A DNA stretch of 64,000 nucleotides, taken from positions 39,255,920-39,319,919 of the forward strand of contig NC_079515.1 in assembly GCF_000801105.2 (NCBI RefSeq), in the 5' to 3' direction. Source of the stretch: Raphanus sativus. Lineage: Eukaryota; Streptophyta; Magnoliopsida; Brassicales; Brassicaceae. This document shows positions 1 to 10,890 of the stretch, piece by piece. A program made the position numbers and the translations under genes. The notes beneath the pieces are model-generated. The model was not told the DNA's origin, did no database searches, and saw nothing but the letters and a program-made list of their open reading frames with translations. Each line of letters starts with the position of its first letter. Position 1 is the first letter of the stretch.

Positions 1-77
1 TCAACAAAGTTGATCACGCGGGTCTGCAGTAAATAGAAGAAGAATCGAGTTAGATATTTGAAACAAAATACTAAATA

Positions 78-444
78 GACGACTTAATTATAAGTCGTCA
101 ACTAAGTCGTCCAGCTGGACGACCTTCCAGACGACTTATTATAAGTCGTCTACTAAGTCGTCCAGCTGGACGACCTTCCAGACGACTTATAATAAGTCGT
201 CTACTAAGTCGTCCAGCTGGAAGACCTTCCAGACGACTTATAATAAGTCGTCTACTAAGTCGTCCAGCTGGAAGACCTTCCAGACGACTTATAATAAGTC
301 GTCTACTAAGTCGTCCAGCTGGAAGACCTTCCAGACGACTTATAATAAGTCGTCTACTAAGTCGTCCAGCTGGAAGACCTTCCAGACGACTTATAATAAG
401 TCGTCTACTAAGTCGTCCAGCTGGAAGACCTTCCGGACGACTTA
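78..444. repeat. 51-bp palindromic minisatellite, about 7 units
   Basis: A tandem array with a 51-bp period; the AGACGACTTATAATAAG unit starts at about 180, 231 and 282 and continues to about 444. Each unit contains two dyads: AGACGACTTA..TAAGTCGTCT and GTCCAGCTGGA(C). The later units are almost identical to each other, and the first units carry GACGACC in place of GAAGACC. It lies directly downstream of the splice donor of the DUF1985 exon (468), so it sits in that gene's intron or 3' region. Confidence 0.9.
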
Positions 445-467
445 ATTAAGTGAAGATGGAAAGGTAC

Positions 468-1316
468 CTGACTCAAGATAGCAGCTTTCATGAATCTGCG
501 GCCTCTGCTGCCGTCGTAAGCCAGAATCGGTGGAGACGGACTGTTTGCTCTGGGTAGACCAATACTAGCACCCAATCCCGGAATAGCTTCGTACGCCCAG
601 ACCTGAAGAACTTGTATAAAGCCATCCACGGTGTAACAGCCAGTAATATCTTTGTTCCACAAAGAGTCCATCAGCACCTTAAACGCGACTCTCCCCCATG
701 GATAATTCTCAAACCTTTCTAAATCCATCACTAGCCTTGCGAGAGTAGCTCGTGTAGCGCTTGAGAACTTTTTCCCTTCAATGAATCCAGTGAAGATGGA
801 AAGGTACGCGAGTCGCTTGCGATCTTCCCTGGACCAATCCCCGCATCTCTTCAGTGCTGCTATTATCTGATCAGTACTTGGCCCAGCTTCCCGATGAACT
901 CCCATCATCTCCCAGAAAGAAACCATCTGTGGGGTAACTTCACATTCTGGTGTCTCAAGGTCCTCGATGTAGTCGCAGTTTAGACCAGTGATGTTTTCAA
1001 ACTCTAACAGTGAAAACCTCGCAGGTTCTGGACCAACGAGACACCACATCTCGTACTTCTTCTTAATGTCCAGCTTTAAACCGAGCAAGTGGTGAACCAG
1101 CCTTGAAGCCCAACCAAATCCCTGCTCCTTGAACTTGATGAAAACTCCCAATCTCGACTCCTTGAGCTCTTCAAATTCAGCATCAGTGAGAGCTTCCCTA
1201 AGAGCAGTATGCAACTTCGTGTTATCCGTATGATACGAAATGCTATTGTGGGGTTCTGGCTCTTCCCCTAATGTGTATAACCTACGGGGGAGTTCTGGAA
1301 TATCCATCCTTTTTGT
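468..1316 (-). pseudogene. DUF1985 exon of a transposon-borne ULP1-like gene
   Basis: An 849-nt exon (283 codons, open throughout) bounded by an acceptor TTTTGCAG (just above 1316) and a donor CAG|GTACC (467). The protein has the DUF1985 features: an N-terminal region ending in HTALREAL, the block GFGWASRLVHHLLGLKL, the FENITGLNCDY motif, and a WSREDRKRLAYLSIFTGFI-like helix. DUF1985 usually precedes a Ulp1/C48 cysteine protease domain in MULE-carried genes of crucifers. No protease exon is visible to the left within the window, so the gene is incomplete here. It could be a functional exon of an element extending past position 1, or a relic. The domain call is firm; the status as a gene is not. 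Confidence 0.7.
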
Positions 1317-1385
1317 CTGCAAAATAATCAAAGACAACAATAGAAGTCAGAACACAAGCTAAATCAATCACGCCTTAATTGTTAC

Positions 1386-1560
1386 TCCAGACGACTTAGT
1401 AGACGACTTAAATATAAGTCGTCTAGAAAGTCGTCCAACTGGACGACTTAGTTGACGACTTATATTTAAGTCGTCTGGAAAGTCTTCCAAATGGACGTAC
1501 TAAGTCGTCCAGGTTGAAGACTTTCCAGACGACTTACTTACAAGTCTTCCAGTAGAAAAA
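1386..1560. repeat. AGTCGTC palindromic repeat array
   Basis: Degenerate units of GACGACTTA and TAAGTCGTC in both orientations, matching the array at 78-444 but less regular. It lies on the 5' side of the DUF1985 exon (minus strand), where an upstream intron would be. Confidence 0.8.
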
Positions 1561-1734
1561 TTTCAAGCGGACCTGATTAGTCGCAGAAGGAGTTCGAGTA
1601 CTCGTCATTGTGGTTATAGATCTGAAAAAATAAACGTGAAACGGTGAGAATGAGTAAATTGAAAGAGACAACGTTTTATGTTCATCTTTTCCACGAGTTT
1701 GATGACTTACCGGCGTTAGGGTTTACAGAGAAAC

Positions 1735-1960
1735 GGCGCTACGGTTTACAGAGAAGAAGCGGCGGCGCTAGGGTTTAGAAGAAGCGGCGGCGCTAGGGTT
1801 TAGAAGAAACGGCGGTGCTAGCTAGTGTTTAGAGTAAGCGGCGGTGAGAACGTTGGTGAGCACGGTGGCGAGGGCGACGGTTTGTTCGGAAATAGTGGAA
1901 GCGGGGGCGCTAGGGTTTAGAGGAATCGGCGGCGCTAGGGTTAGAAGAAGCTGCGGCGAC
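1735..1960. repeat. GGCGCTAGGGTTTAGAAGAA minisatellite
   Basis: Four or more imperfect copies of a GC-richer unit of about 27-30 bp built on GGCGGCGCTAGGGTTTAGA. On the minus strand each reads as AAACCCTAGCGCC and so contains a telo-box (AAACCCTA). The position, upstream of the minus-strand DUF1985 gene and inside the MULE end, would suit a promoter or leader, but that role is inference. Confidence 0.6.
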
Positions 1961-2644
1961 AACGGTGAGAATGAAGTGAGATAGATAGCCGACGTTGAGA
2001 ACGATGGTTGTTCGGAAATAGTGGGAATTCGAATCGCCTTTGATATCGCCGGTGAGAGAGAACTGTTAGGGTTTCTGTTCGCGGAAAATGAAAAAAAAAA
2101 AAAAAAATCACCTTATATATTGGGTAAATAATCCGGTTAGCTTTAAAAGTACATTGGTAAACTTTAAGGTTTGGTCCGGTTTAGACGACTTATTCTGGCT
2201 GATAATGTACATCAGACGACCTAATATTTAGTCGTCTGGGAACAGAAGACTAAATATTAAGTCGTCCAATACCCTAAAATGAACCCCTAAACTAAAATGA
2301 CTAAATTAACTTACTAACCACGTTATAAAATCAAATTATACTTCAATAGTGTTTACTATACACAGAAACGAACACGCCTAGGTAATTTTAAAAATTTTCA
2401 AAAACGGTTTTAATGCTTTCCAAAATCTAACCCTAAGAACACATACAATACTACAACATATGTTGATGAAACATAAACTAAAGAATATCATGACTCACTA
2501 CTTTCACTCATCTGGGCTGAAAACAATTGAAATTTGTTATATATTAATTTATATCTCTTAAGACATATGTTAATTACATAATTCCAATTTTTCACTTATC
2601 AAAATATTTTTTACAAAATTTTTAAATTATGTTTAAGAATAACT

Positions 2645-2715
2645 GTCCAGACGACTTAACTTAAAGTCGTCTGGACGACTTATTTTCAAGTCGTCTGTTT
2701 ACAGACGACTTGCGA
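2645..2715. repeat. Subterminal AGTCGTC palindromes of the MULE
   Basis: Two to three palindromic units (GACGACTTAACTTAAAGTCGTC and related) occur about 160 bp inside the presumed right end. They match the arrays elsewhere in both MULEs. Confidence 0.75.
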
Positions 2716-2873
2716 GGGGTAGAAACGTAAAAAAAAATCCGTTTTTTTGTTTGTTCACAAGGAGATAGTTGTAATTTCAATAGCCTTTTAAGTTACTTTT
2801 GCCTTTGACCCAAGTTGGGGTACTCTTTTGGGTTTGACTCCAAGTTTTGAGTCACAATTGGTAATTCTCCCAA

Positions 2874-4446
2874 AAATCAATCGTAATTTTGATGGTGGTA
2901 TTAATCAATCCTATGATTCGATAATAAAACATTGATTAGTTGTACGTTAAATCATTCATAAATTTATTGTCAATTACTAATTATGTCCAAGCATATCGTA
3001 TCAATAACAATCACCATTATTTTTGTTTGTCAGCTAATCGTAATTATTCATGTCACAGTTTAAATCAAAGATGTATATACTACAGAGATTAGATGGATAG
3101 TTGGATCCATTCATATGCATAGTTAATTTAATATTCGTTAAGCGACAACGATGCAAATTTTGTCAGTATCTTAATAAAAATAATTTTGTTTTATTAGTAT
3201 TTAGTAGTAATTTATTGAGGTTAGGTGTTGTGAACTTGTGATTACTTTTTGGATTACCTTTACTTGTGACCTTCCGTACGGGCAACCACGGAATCACCAG
3301 CGAAGTAGTCATATTAAACTAGGTCCAATTTAATAATTAAAGTTATTGGCAGTAGAATTAGTCCAATATAGTAATCTGTATAAAAAAATTAAAAGAGAAA
3401 ATCAATACCAAAGAAAATAAAAACTTTATGATAAAAAGTCTAATGGTGTGAGGAAAAGGCCAAAGGGATAAGATTTGTGGTTGGTCTGATTCATTATCAC
3501 AACCAAGTCTTATTTGCTTTTTTTCATTTAAAAGGCTAAGATGATCGTGCATGTCTTTGTATTCACCCACATGCACATGTGTGTTCTTCATCTAAAACTA
3601 TATGGCCCCAGGCCCCCCCATCGATCTCTTGTGGTTTATTAAATAGATACTTTGTTTCTTTGGCCGTTTAATAGACGTGAGTCTGTCCATTTACAAAAAA
3701 AAAAAGACGTGAGTCTGTCTCGTTTCCTAAACAAGGTTTACTAGTACAAGGTTTTACCAAAAAAAAAAAAAAAAATACACGTAAATTTGTCTCGTTTCCT
3801 TATGATGTAAACAAGGGTTTATTAGTCTAATGGTTGTAAAGGATATACTCATATGCAAAATACTGATCAAAATGTAGTCTAGTTATAAAAACAACTAAAA
3901 GCATAAAAATTACTCTAAATATATTTATGTTTATTATTGCCATGAAATTTTGGAGACCAAAAACGTTTATTAAGAAATTTAATAAAAAATATTTTAACAA
4001 TTTAGGAATTTATATCTATGTATATTACTTCTAAAAATTGTGGAATAAGACTAATGTTTCAACAAGCTTTGTCCACATTCGATCATGGTTAGGCGTTCAG
4101 AATGTGATCAAGAGACTTTATTTACATGACACGATTAATACCGTTTATTTCAAGGCATAATTATATATATGTAGTATATATGGTCGAAAGGACTTACATT
4201 ATTGTTGAAAATATGATCATTTAGAGTTTGACAAAACTTTAAAATGAATCTGAATTAGTTTATGATTACTGCTCGATGTACTATGTAGTAGGATTTATAT
4301 TTGAGTTGATGTATGGTCAAGAGAGAGTGTGATAACGCAAGCAACTTGACACGTGGCCAAACTAGCCATTGTTGCCTCCTTCGGAACATCCAGTCGACAA
4401 GCTAATGTATTGTCTCGCTGTCTCTAATCCCAGATTAGGTTTTAAT
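2874..4446. other. Intergenic DNA, no gene recognised
   Basis: AT-rich sequence with short poly(A) runs. No open frame here has recognisable protein similarity. A G-box/ABRE-type site CACGTGGC at 4350-4357, close to the assembly gap, could belong to the promoter of a gene lost in the gap; nothing else supports that. Confidence 0.5.
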
Positions 4447-4546
4447 NNNNNNNNNNNNNNNNNNNNNNNNNNNNNNNNNNNNNNNNNNNNNNNNNNNNNN
4501 NNNNNNNNNNNNNNNNNNNNNNNNNNNNNNNNNNNNNNNNNNNNNN
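4447..4546. other. Assembly gap (100 N)
   Basis: Exactly 100 N, the usual placeholder for a gap of unknown length. The sequence changes character across it, from unique AT-rich DNA on the left to MULE ULP-gene coding sequence on the right, so the left end of the second MULE and the 5' part of its ULP gene are probably missing here. Confidence 0.98.
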
Positions 4547-4884
4547 CTACCCCACAAGCCCCAGAAACCGGGGCTAGTAACAAACAGACTACTCCTCAAA
4601 AGGATCAGCCTCCACTTCAAACCAATCAAACCTACAGCCTCCCACCAGACAGCTGCTCCTCAAAAGGCAAAGCCTACTCCTCAAAAGGCGAAACAGCCTG
4701 CTCCTCAAACTACACAGCCTGCTCCTCAAACTAAACAGCCTGCTCCTCCTCAAACGAAACAGCCTGGCCTCCTCAAAACTAGAACGCGCTTACCTCCAGA
4801 CGAAACAGCCCTGCTCCTCAAACGAAAAGCCTTCTCCACAAAAGAAACAGCCTTCTCCTCTGCCCAAGAGTTAATATCAAAGAT

Positions 4885-5110
4885 TCTTAAGTCGTCTGGG
4901 TTTTGTATTAGATTTGTAAATATATAAGTCGTTCTGGAAGTTTTCCAGCTGGACGACTTACAAATAAGTCGTCTGGAAGGTTTTCCAGCTGGAAACCTTC
5001 CAGACGACTTATTTGTAAGTCGTCCAGCTGGAAAACCTTCCAGAAAGACTTACAAATAAGTCGTCTGACCTCCAGCTGGAAAAAATCTCTCCCAACTTTT
5101 ATTTAAGTCG
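4885..5110. repeat. AGTCGTC array inside an intron of the ULP gene
   Basis: Alternating TAAGTCGTCTGGAAGGTTTTCCAGCTGG and its complement, giving long palindromes centred on CCAGCTGG. The array ends shortly before a TTTTATTGCAG acceptor (about 5131-5141), so it occupies an intron of the ULP-type gene. Confidence 0.85.
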
Positions 5111-5702
5111 TCCAGGGTTAACTTGTTCTCTTTTATTGCAGAGATTGTTGCCGGAGGATACAGCAGATGAGGCGATCTCGGGTATATAAGATCTTGCCGG
5201 AGGATAAAGCAGATGGTGTCACCTCCAAAGAGATTGTTCCTCTCACTTCCACTGACCAACGAGCTTCGCTTCAACGATCAACAACCGAGCTTCGCTTCCA
5301 CCGATCCAGCTTCAAGCTTCAGAACCGAGCCTGGTTGTATTGGACCAAACAGCTCCCACTGCTTCTGTGCGTGCAAGGAGTGAACGAACGAAGAGAACTG
5401 CTCCCACGCAGATATCTCCTTATACGGCAGAGAGAGAGGAAACTCCTTAGAGTGGGAAGTATAATCCATTTCCCACACTAAACAGACCTAAGATGAAGGA
5501 GCTCGCTGATTGGTTGAAAACTGATCCGTAAGTGATTGCTTTACCCATAATAGCTTGATTTAGTCTACCAAACTGATTGCTTTTTTGTTTGCAGTGATTA
5601 TTTCACTAAGGAAGAGGACAACCCACGTACATCACAACTTGGTGGTATCAAAAACTCCGGACATCCAAAGCCATGGCTGGAAGACGTAGTAAGTCTTGCT
5701 TA

Positions 5703-6035
5703 TCTTTAAGTTCGTCTGGTAACTTGTCTTTGTATAGATTTGTAATATATAAGTCGTCTGGAAGTTTTCCAGCTGGACGACTTATTTGTAAGTCGTCCAG
5801 CTGGAAAACCTTCCAGAAGACTTACAAATAAGTCGTCTGGTAACTTGTCTTTGTATAGATTTGTAAATATATAAGTCGTCTGGAAGGTTTTCCCAGCTGG
5901 ACGACTTACAAATAAGTCGTCTGGAAGGTTTTCGAGCTGGAAAACCTTCCAGACGACTTATTTGTAAGTCGTCCAGCTGGAAAACCTTCCAGACGACTTA
6001 TTTGTAAGTCGTCTGGAAGGTTCTAACTTGTATTT
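5703..6035. repeat. AGTCGTC array inside the next intron of the ULP gene
   Basis: At least eight alternating units of AAGTCGTCTGGAAGG and CCTTCCAGACGACTT between the donor GTAAGTCTTG (about 5689) and the acceptor TATATGCCAG (about 6050). Long stretches are self-complementary. An internal duplication of the phrase GGTAACTTGTCTTTGTATAG is visible at about 5718 and 5838. Confidence 0.85.
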
Positions 6036-6700
6036 ATTTTTATATGCCAGCATATAGATGCTTGGATGAATGTGCTGAGGCAGAGGTATAAGGAGAACCC
6101 ACAATGTTTCCGGAGCGAGCGAATGTGCTTCCTGGATCACAACTTTACCCAGTCTTGGAGAGAACAGTATCTGGTCTTCAAAACATCGTCGTCCTGATCA
6201 CAATGGTTTAGGAAAAATGCTACCTAGTGGGGCGGCGGAGTTTGTATGACGGATCAATGCCTTCATTTTGCCAATCAAACAAGAAGTTGGGGGAGGACAT
6301 TGATGATATCTATGCGCCACTGAACTTGGACAACAAACATGGGTGGCTTGATTTGGATATCGATCCCTAAGAGGCACATAGTCGTCTGGGACAGCATACC
6401 TTCAACTACCATACCAGAAAGATGGGATGAGATAATGGAGCCTTTTCTCGAGATGGTCCCTTATCTGATTGTGGAGTGCGGAGACCAGATGCATGGGTTG
6501 GAGCGATACACTTATGAGAGACTCCTCAAAGATGTACCCACGGCCAACAATGGTGATTGTGGCGTGTACGCTGCAAAGTACATTGAATGTCATGCTCTTG
6601 GGGTCCCCTTTAGCCCCTTAAAGACTTGCTAGGTCCAATGCGAAGACTATGAGGGATACTATGGCTTTTGGCTATATGGACGGGCTTGTTGATCAGCATC

Positions 6701-6964
6701 TGAAAGAGTAATGAGATGGTGGTATGTTGTAGGCATAGTATGATTAGATACACAAATCAATTTATTATAGATTTTTTAACTTGTATAGATTTTTTAACTT
6801 GTATAGATTTTTTAACTTGTATAGATACAACAAATCAAGTATTGTATATTTGAACTATTTGTATACACATATCTATTTGTATATTTGAACTATTTGTTTA
6901 CACAAATCTATTTGTATGTTTGTGGGCATGTATGAGTGATTTATTTGATTTTCTAACTTGTATA
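6701..6964. other. 3' flank of the ULP gene with a short tandem repeat
   Basis: TTTTTTAACTTGTATAGA is repeated three times at about 6771-6826, and a longer ATTTGAACTATTTGT unit twice at about 6848-6898. No coding sequence is seen. Confidence 0.6.
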
Positions 6965-7545
6965 GATTTTTCTAACTTACAAATAAGTCGTTCGTCTGGA
7001 AGGTTTTCCAGCTGGACGACTTACAAATAGAGATAAGTCGTCTGGAAGGTTTTCCAGCTGGACGACTTACAAATAAGTCGTCTGGAAGGTTTTCCAGCTG
7101 GACGACTTACAAATAAGTCGTCGTCTGGAAGGTTTTCCAGCTGGACGACTTACAAATAAGGTCGTCTTAAAAAATAAGGTAGTCTAAAGAATAAAATACA
7201 CTGGACGACTTACAAATAAGGTCGTCTAAAAAAAATAAGGTAGTCTAAAAATAAAAATACACTGGACGACTTCGTAAAAGGTCGTCGTAAAAAAAAATAC
7301 ACTTGAAGGGATAGTAGAAGGTAAGTCTAAAACACTGGACGACTTAAATACACTGGACGACTTAAATACACTGGACGACGACTTCGTAAAAAGGTCGTCT
7401 AAAAAAAAATACACTTGAAGGGATAGTAGAAGGTAGTCTAATACACTGGACGACTTCGTAGAAGGTAGACGAAACACTGGACGACTTAGAAATTAGTCGT
7501 CTGGACGGGTAAATCCAAGACTGGACGACTTATATTTAGGTCGTC
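6965..7545. repeat. AGTCGTC array between the convergent ULP and MURA genes
   Basis: About five units of GGAAGGTTTTCCAGCTGGACGACTTACAAAT at 6970-7160, then a degraded stretch rich in CACTGGACGACTT to about 7545. It occupies the whole space between the 3' ends of the two convergent transposon genes. Confidence 0.85.
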
Positions 7546-7552
7546 TGGACAA

Positions 7553-9985
7553 CTAGTCAACTGGTTGTGTACATTGTGGTTTTCGTATGGCCAGTTTCCT
7601 TGCAGTTTGAGCATCTCCGTGCCCTGTGTTTCTCCTGGGTTTGTGTCCCCTCATCCTAGATAGCTCCAACCAAGATTGCCATCTTGATTTCTTCTGTCTC
7701 CCCGGACCACGCTTTACGTTTGGAGAAAAGCATTCTCGTTCCTCAATATGTTGTGACACGATAGGATATATATTCTCTCTGAGTATCCTGCATACAGATG
7801 ATTCTTTGAGTAAAGTGGACATACAGTGTGTCGATATGCACACCAGCATGTGTTCCAGCTGCTATAGCATGAGAGCCAAGGTATTTTCTCCACTCCATAG
7901 ACACCACAACCACACTTTACATGTTCCAAATCAACCGCACAGTCCATTTTGCCACCTTTTGACAAAGAAACGCCATCCATCAATTGGTTCGACCGTCATC
8001 GTATCCGCTATCTCTGATCGAACAGCAAGCAAGTATTCAACACCCCGGCTATGTACAGTTGGGAGACTCAAAGCATCTTGTCTCCTTTTCCATACCATTT
8101 TTCCTAACTTCTGCCTTATGAACTCCAGCAGGAACGGAATCGGAAATCCTCTTGCTCGCTTCAGTGCGGAATTAATAGATTCAGCGATGTTGCTTGTTTA
8201 TGTTGAACCTGTTCCCCTTACAATAAACCTTGACCATAGCTTTGGCGTCGGCCCTTCTCCAAATACGTTGCAAGTTCCGGGTTTGCACTCCGTATCTCAG
8301 CCATGTACCGGTTAAAAATCGTGAACCGTGTGCGCATAAGCAGCCCCTTTCACCAAGTACATGAGATGTTTCCCTTTAAACTTTTTGACAATGTTATCTT
8401 GAAGGTGATAATAACATATTCCTCGGGTTGCCCCAAGGAAACACCTTCTCACACGCACTTTTAATGGCCGCGTGCCGGTCAGAGACTATCACCAGAGCTT
8501 GTCATGAGATATACAACTAGCCCAATTGTGAAAAAACCATTCCCAAGAAGGTTCATCTTCAGCATCCACAGATCCCAAAAGCCAATGGAATATCTGAAAA
8601 TTGCCATCTTGTGCGGCTGCAACTAACATAACACCTCCATACTTTCCACTTAGGTGAGTTCCATCCACCACAATGACCCTCTCTCTGATACTTAAAACCT
8701 TTGATAGAAGCTCCAAAGAGAGAAATAGATACTTAAATCTTTTCTCAGAATCAAGTCTATAGCCGTGATAGAATCAGGATTTGCAATGGGATTTGCTCGA
8801 GATATGAAGGCAGACGCGAATACCCTTCTTCTGCTGATCTCTCACCAATTTCTTGTGCATATAACAGTGCTCTGTATGAAGTGGTGTAATCAAGCGTCAT
8901 TGCCAAACATGTTCTTCATTGCATCAGTGATATGCTGTGGAGTTATCCCATCAATGATCCCAACACGATCAATGAAAAGACTACCAACATACTTTGGAGT
9001 ACAGTGTCTCCGCTGAGCGATTCGGTCTCCAATTGAGCATAAATGTTTTTCCACATACTTTGTTACCCAAACGTGTTTTGACCCATGTTTCACACTCGCT
9101 CTGATCTTCCATCCACCACCGCTAACCGGACCGACATATTGCCACAAGGAGAGTTTTTTGTTGATTTGTATATTCTGGAAAGAAAACCTACCCCTCACTG
9201 CTGTCAACCGCAGCTCGAAAGCAGTGCATCCTTGCTAACAAAACTCTGGTTGACATAGATGCTGGTACAATCGATTTTCCTCCTTCAATAGCATTTGTCT
9301 TAGCATATGTCTTTTCAATTTCTTCAAAACAAATATTATCATCATCTCCTCGTCCTCATCTAGAACCTTTCCATAAAAGACTGTAATCCCCACCATTCTG
9401 ATCCGTTTCACCAACAATAGTGTTATCAGCATCCTCCTCCCATTTTCCTCCTCCCATTTTTCCTCCTCCCCATCTTGATTTTCATCTTCAACACAGACTC
9501 ATTATCACCAACATCTTCAAAACATTCATCAGCCTCATCATTATCACCAACATCTTCTTCCCATTCACCAGCTTCATCATTAATCACCAACATTCTCTTC
9601 CCATCACCAGCTTCATCATTATCACCAGCTTCTTCTCTCTTTTCTCTGAAACCGTTTCCACCTTGCTGCGGCTTGATACACAAAGACATACTCTATGCCG
9701 TTTTGAGTATCTCGAGCAAGTTTCGAACTTGTCTATCACTTGTAACATGAATGGGAGGACTGCTTGGAGTCATCATCATTTCTGCTGGTAATGAGTAGCT
9801 AATCTCCACAGTCACTGATCTCATGTCAGGTTATAATCTTCTTGAGCCATTGCAACAAGTTCAGCATGTGTTGAATCTTCATTCAATAAAAACAATCTTG
9901 CTCCTTTGAGATCATCAACCACAAAATCCAACGGAAATCTCTCAACAACCATTCTCCATACACTGCATGTAACTTAAAAATCATC
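7553..9985 (-). pseudogene. MURA-type MULE transposase, decayed
   Basis: Read on the minus strand from about 9985, the pieces appear in the correct family order but in different frames. They are an N-terminal region (YGEWLLRD… PPIHVTSDRQVRNLLEI), an acidic Asp/Glu-rich stretch (9440-9690), the MuDR DNA-binding region (WKIRASVKHGSKHVWVTKYVEKHLC, about 9030-9110), the MULE catalytic domain (VVDGTHLSGKYGGVMLVAAAQDGNFQIF, about 8580-8680) with downstream DAEDEPSWEWFF, a damaged SWIM zinc finger (GVYGVEKIP then frame loss near 7880) and a basic tail (KRGPGRQKKSRWQSW). Full-length relatives run about 700-850 residues. Several stops and shifts, for example just after the NLLEI block and at the SWIM motif, mean no functional transposase. 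It converges on the ULP gene. Confidence 0.85.
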
Positions 9986-10039
9986 TGCAAATATTCAAAA
10001 TAAAACACATTAGTAAACATAGAGAAAATGAAGAAGTTC

Positions 10040-10890
10040 AACAAACATTATCGCAGACGACTTAGATTTAAGTCGTCCAGAAGACTTAAAGGTAAGTCGT
10101 CTAAAGAGGTCACTTTTGCAATTGAAAATTAAAAGGGACGACTTAATTCTAAGTCGTCCGGCTTTGTTTGTTAAAAAAAAAAATTCAGACGACTTATATA
10201 TAAGTCGTCTACGAAAAACGGGCTAGTTTTGCATTTGACCGAATCGTGTCAGATCTTTGACTATTTCTGGACGACTTATAAATCAGTCGTCTCTGGAAAG
10301 TAAAAATTTCAATATTTTATTCAAACTAGACGACTTACACGTAAGTCGTCCCAGGTTAGTTTTGTAATTGAAAAATAAAACTTGAAATTTAACTTTCTCC
10401 AGACGACTTAACTAAAAGTCGTCCAGCTAGACGACTTAATTTAAGGTCGTCCGGGATAAGCAAGGTTTGGACGACTTAATTGGGAAAAATTCTGGACGAC
10501 TTTGCTTTCCCCGGACGACTTTAAATTAAGTCTTCTGACGGGACGACTTTATATTATGTCGTCTGGTAAAAATTAAATTATGAAGTTTTATTTTTCAACT
10601 ACAAACTAACCTAAGACGACTTACACGTAAGTCGTCTAGTTTAATAAAATATTGAAATTTTAACTTTCCGAGAGACGACTGAATTATAAGTCGTCCAGAA
10701 ATAGTCAAAGATCTGACACGATTCGGTCAAATGCAAAACTAGCCTGTTTCTCGTAGACGACTTATATATAAGTCGTCTGGACTGTTTTTTTTCACCAAAC
10801 AAAGCTGGACGACTTAGTTTAAGTCGTCCGTTTGACCAGAAGACTCATCAGTAAGTCTTCTACATACAGATGACTTACTTGTAAGTCTTC
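10040..10890. repeat. Dispersed AGTCGTC palindromes upstream of MURA
   Basis: Fifteen or more GACGACTTA/TAAGTCGTC dyads spaced about 50-70 bp apart in unrelated AT-rich DNA. Two halves also form a much larger inverted repeat: 10220-10340 (CGAATCGTGTCAGATCTTTGACTATTTCTGG) reappears reversed at about 10690-10730, and the flanking AAACGGGCTAGTTTTGCATTTGACC reappears reversed at 10725-10755. A hairpin of several hundred bases is therefore possible. Confidence 0.8.

Larger units (their letters stand above)
1..2873. mobile_element. Right part of a Mutator-like element (ULP/DUF1985-carrying MULE)
   Basis: This segment holds a DUF1985 exon on the minus strand, arrays of AGTCGTC palindromic repeats on both sides of it, and a right-hand end near 2840-2873 (…CAAGTTTTGAGTCAC…). 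Nearly the same end motif occurs at about 11382-11411, the right end of the second element in this window. DUF1985 next to ULP1 proteases is the signature of the ULP-carrying MULEs known from Arabidopsis (Kaonashi type). The left end lies outside the window, so neither the terminal inverted repeat nor the target-site duplication can be checked. The exact right boundary is an inference. Confidence 0.55.
4547..6700 (+). pseudogene. ULP1/C48-type cysteine protease gene of the MULE, decayed
   Basis: The left part (4547-4870) encodes a repetitive Pro/Gln/Lys-rich linker (PAPQ-TKQ-like units). Exonic pieces follow at about 5142-5530 and 5595-5690 (…GGIKNSGHPKPWLEDV) and from 6051. The catalytic region is 6330-6640: HIVVWDS carries the expected Asp and NNGDCGVYAAKYIECHALG the expected catalytic Cys and its flanks. 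The usual HW with the active-site His is broken by a frameshift near 6335-6345 (AAACATGGGTGG). Family members cleave SUMO-like conjugates; here stops and shifts across 5160-6300 make a working protein unlikely. Introns at 4880-5141 and 5689-6050 are filled with AGTCGTC repeats. Confidence 0.75.

Noticed and set aside
78..444. CRISPR-like appearance of the regular 51-bp array
   Set aside because: There are no unique spacers: the whole unit repeats, the DNA is plant nuclear, and the array is part of a MULE.
3358..3591. Minus-strand frame of 77 codons with a hydrophobic end
   Set aside because: AT-rich composition, no splice context or homology; the hydrophobic tail comes from A/T runs.
4362..4734. 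Open frames crossing the N gap
   Set aside because: They exist only because N is read as unknown residues; no continuity can be claimed.
7626..8315. Plus-strand open frame of 229 codons
   Set aside because: It is antisense to the MURA transposase remains and has no family features.
9420..9791. Plus-strand frames rich in Ser/Pro/Phe
   Set aside because: They are complements of the Asp/Glu-rich linker of MURA.
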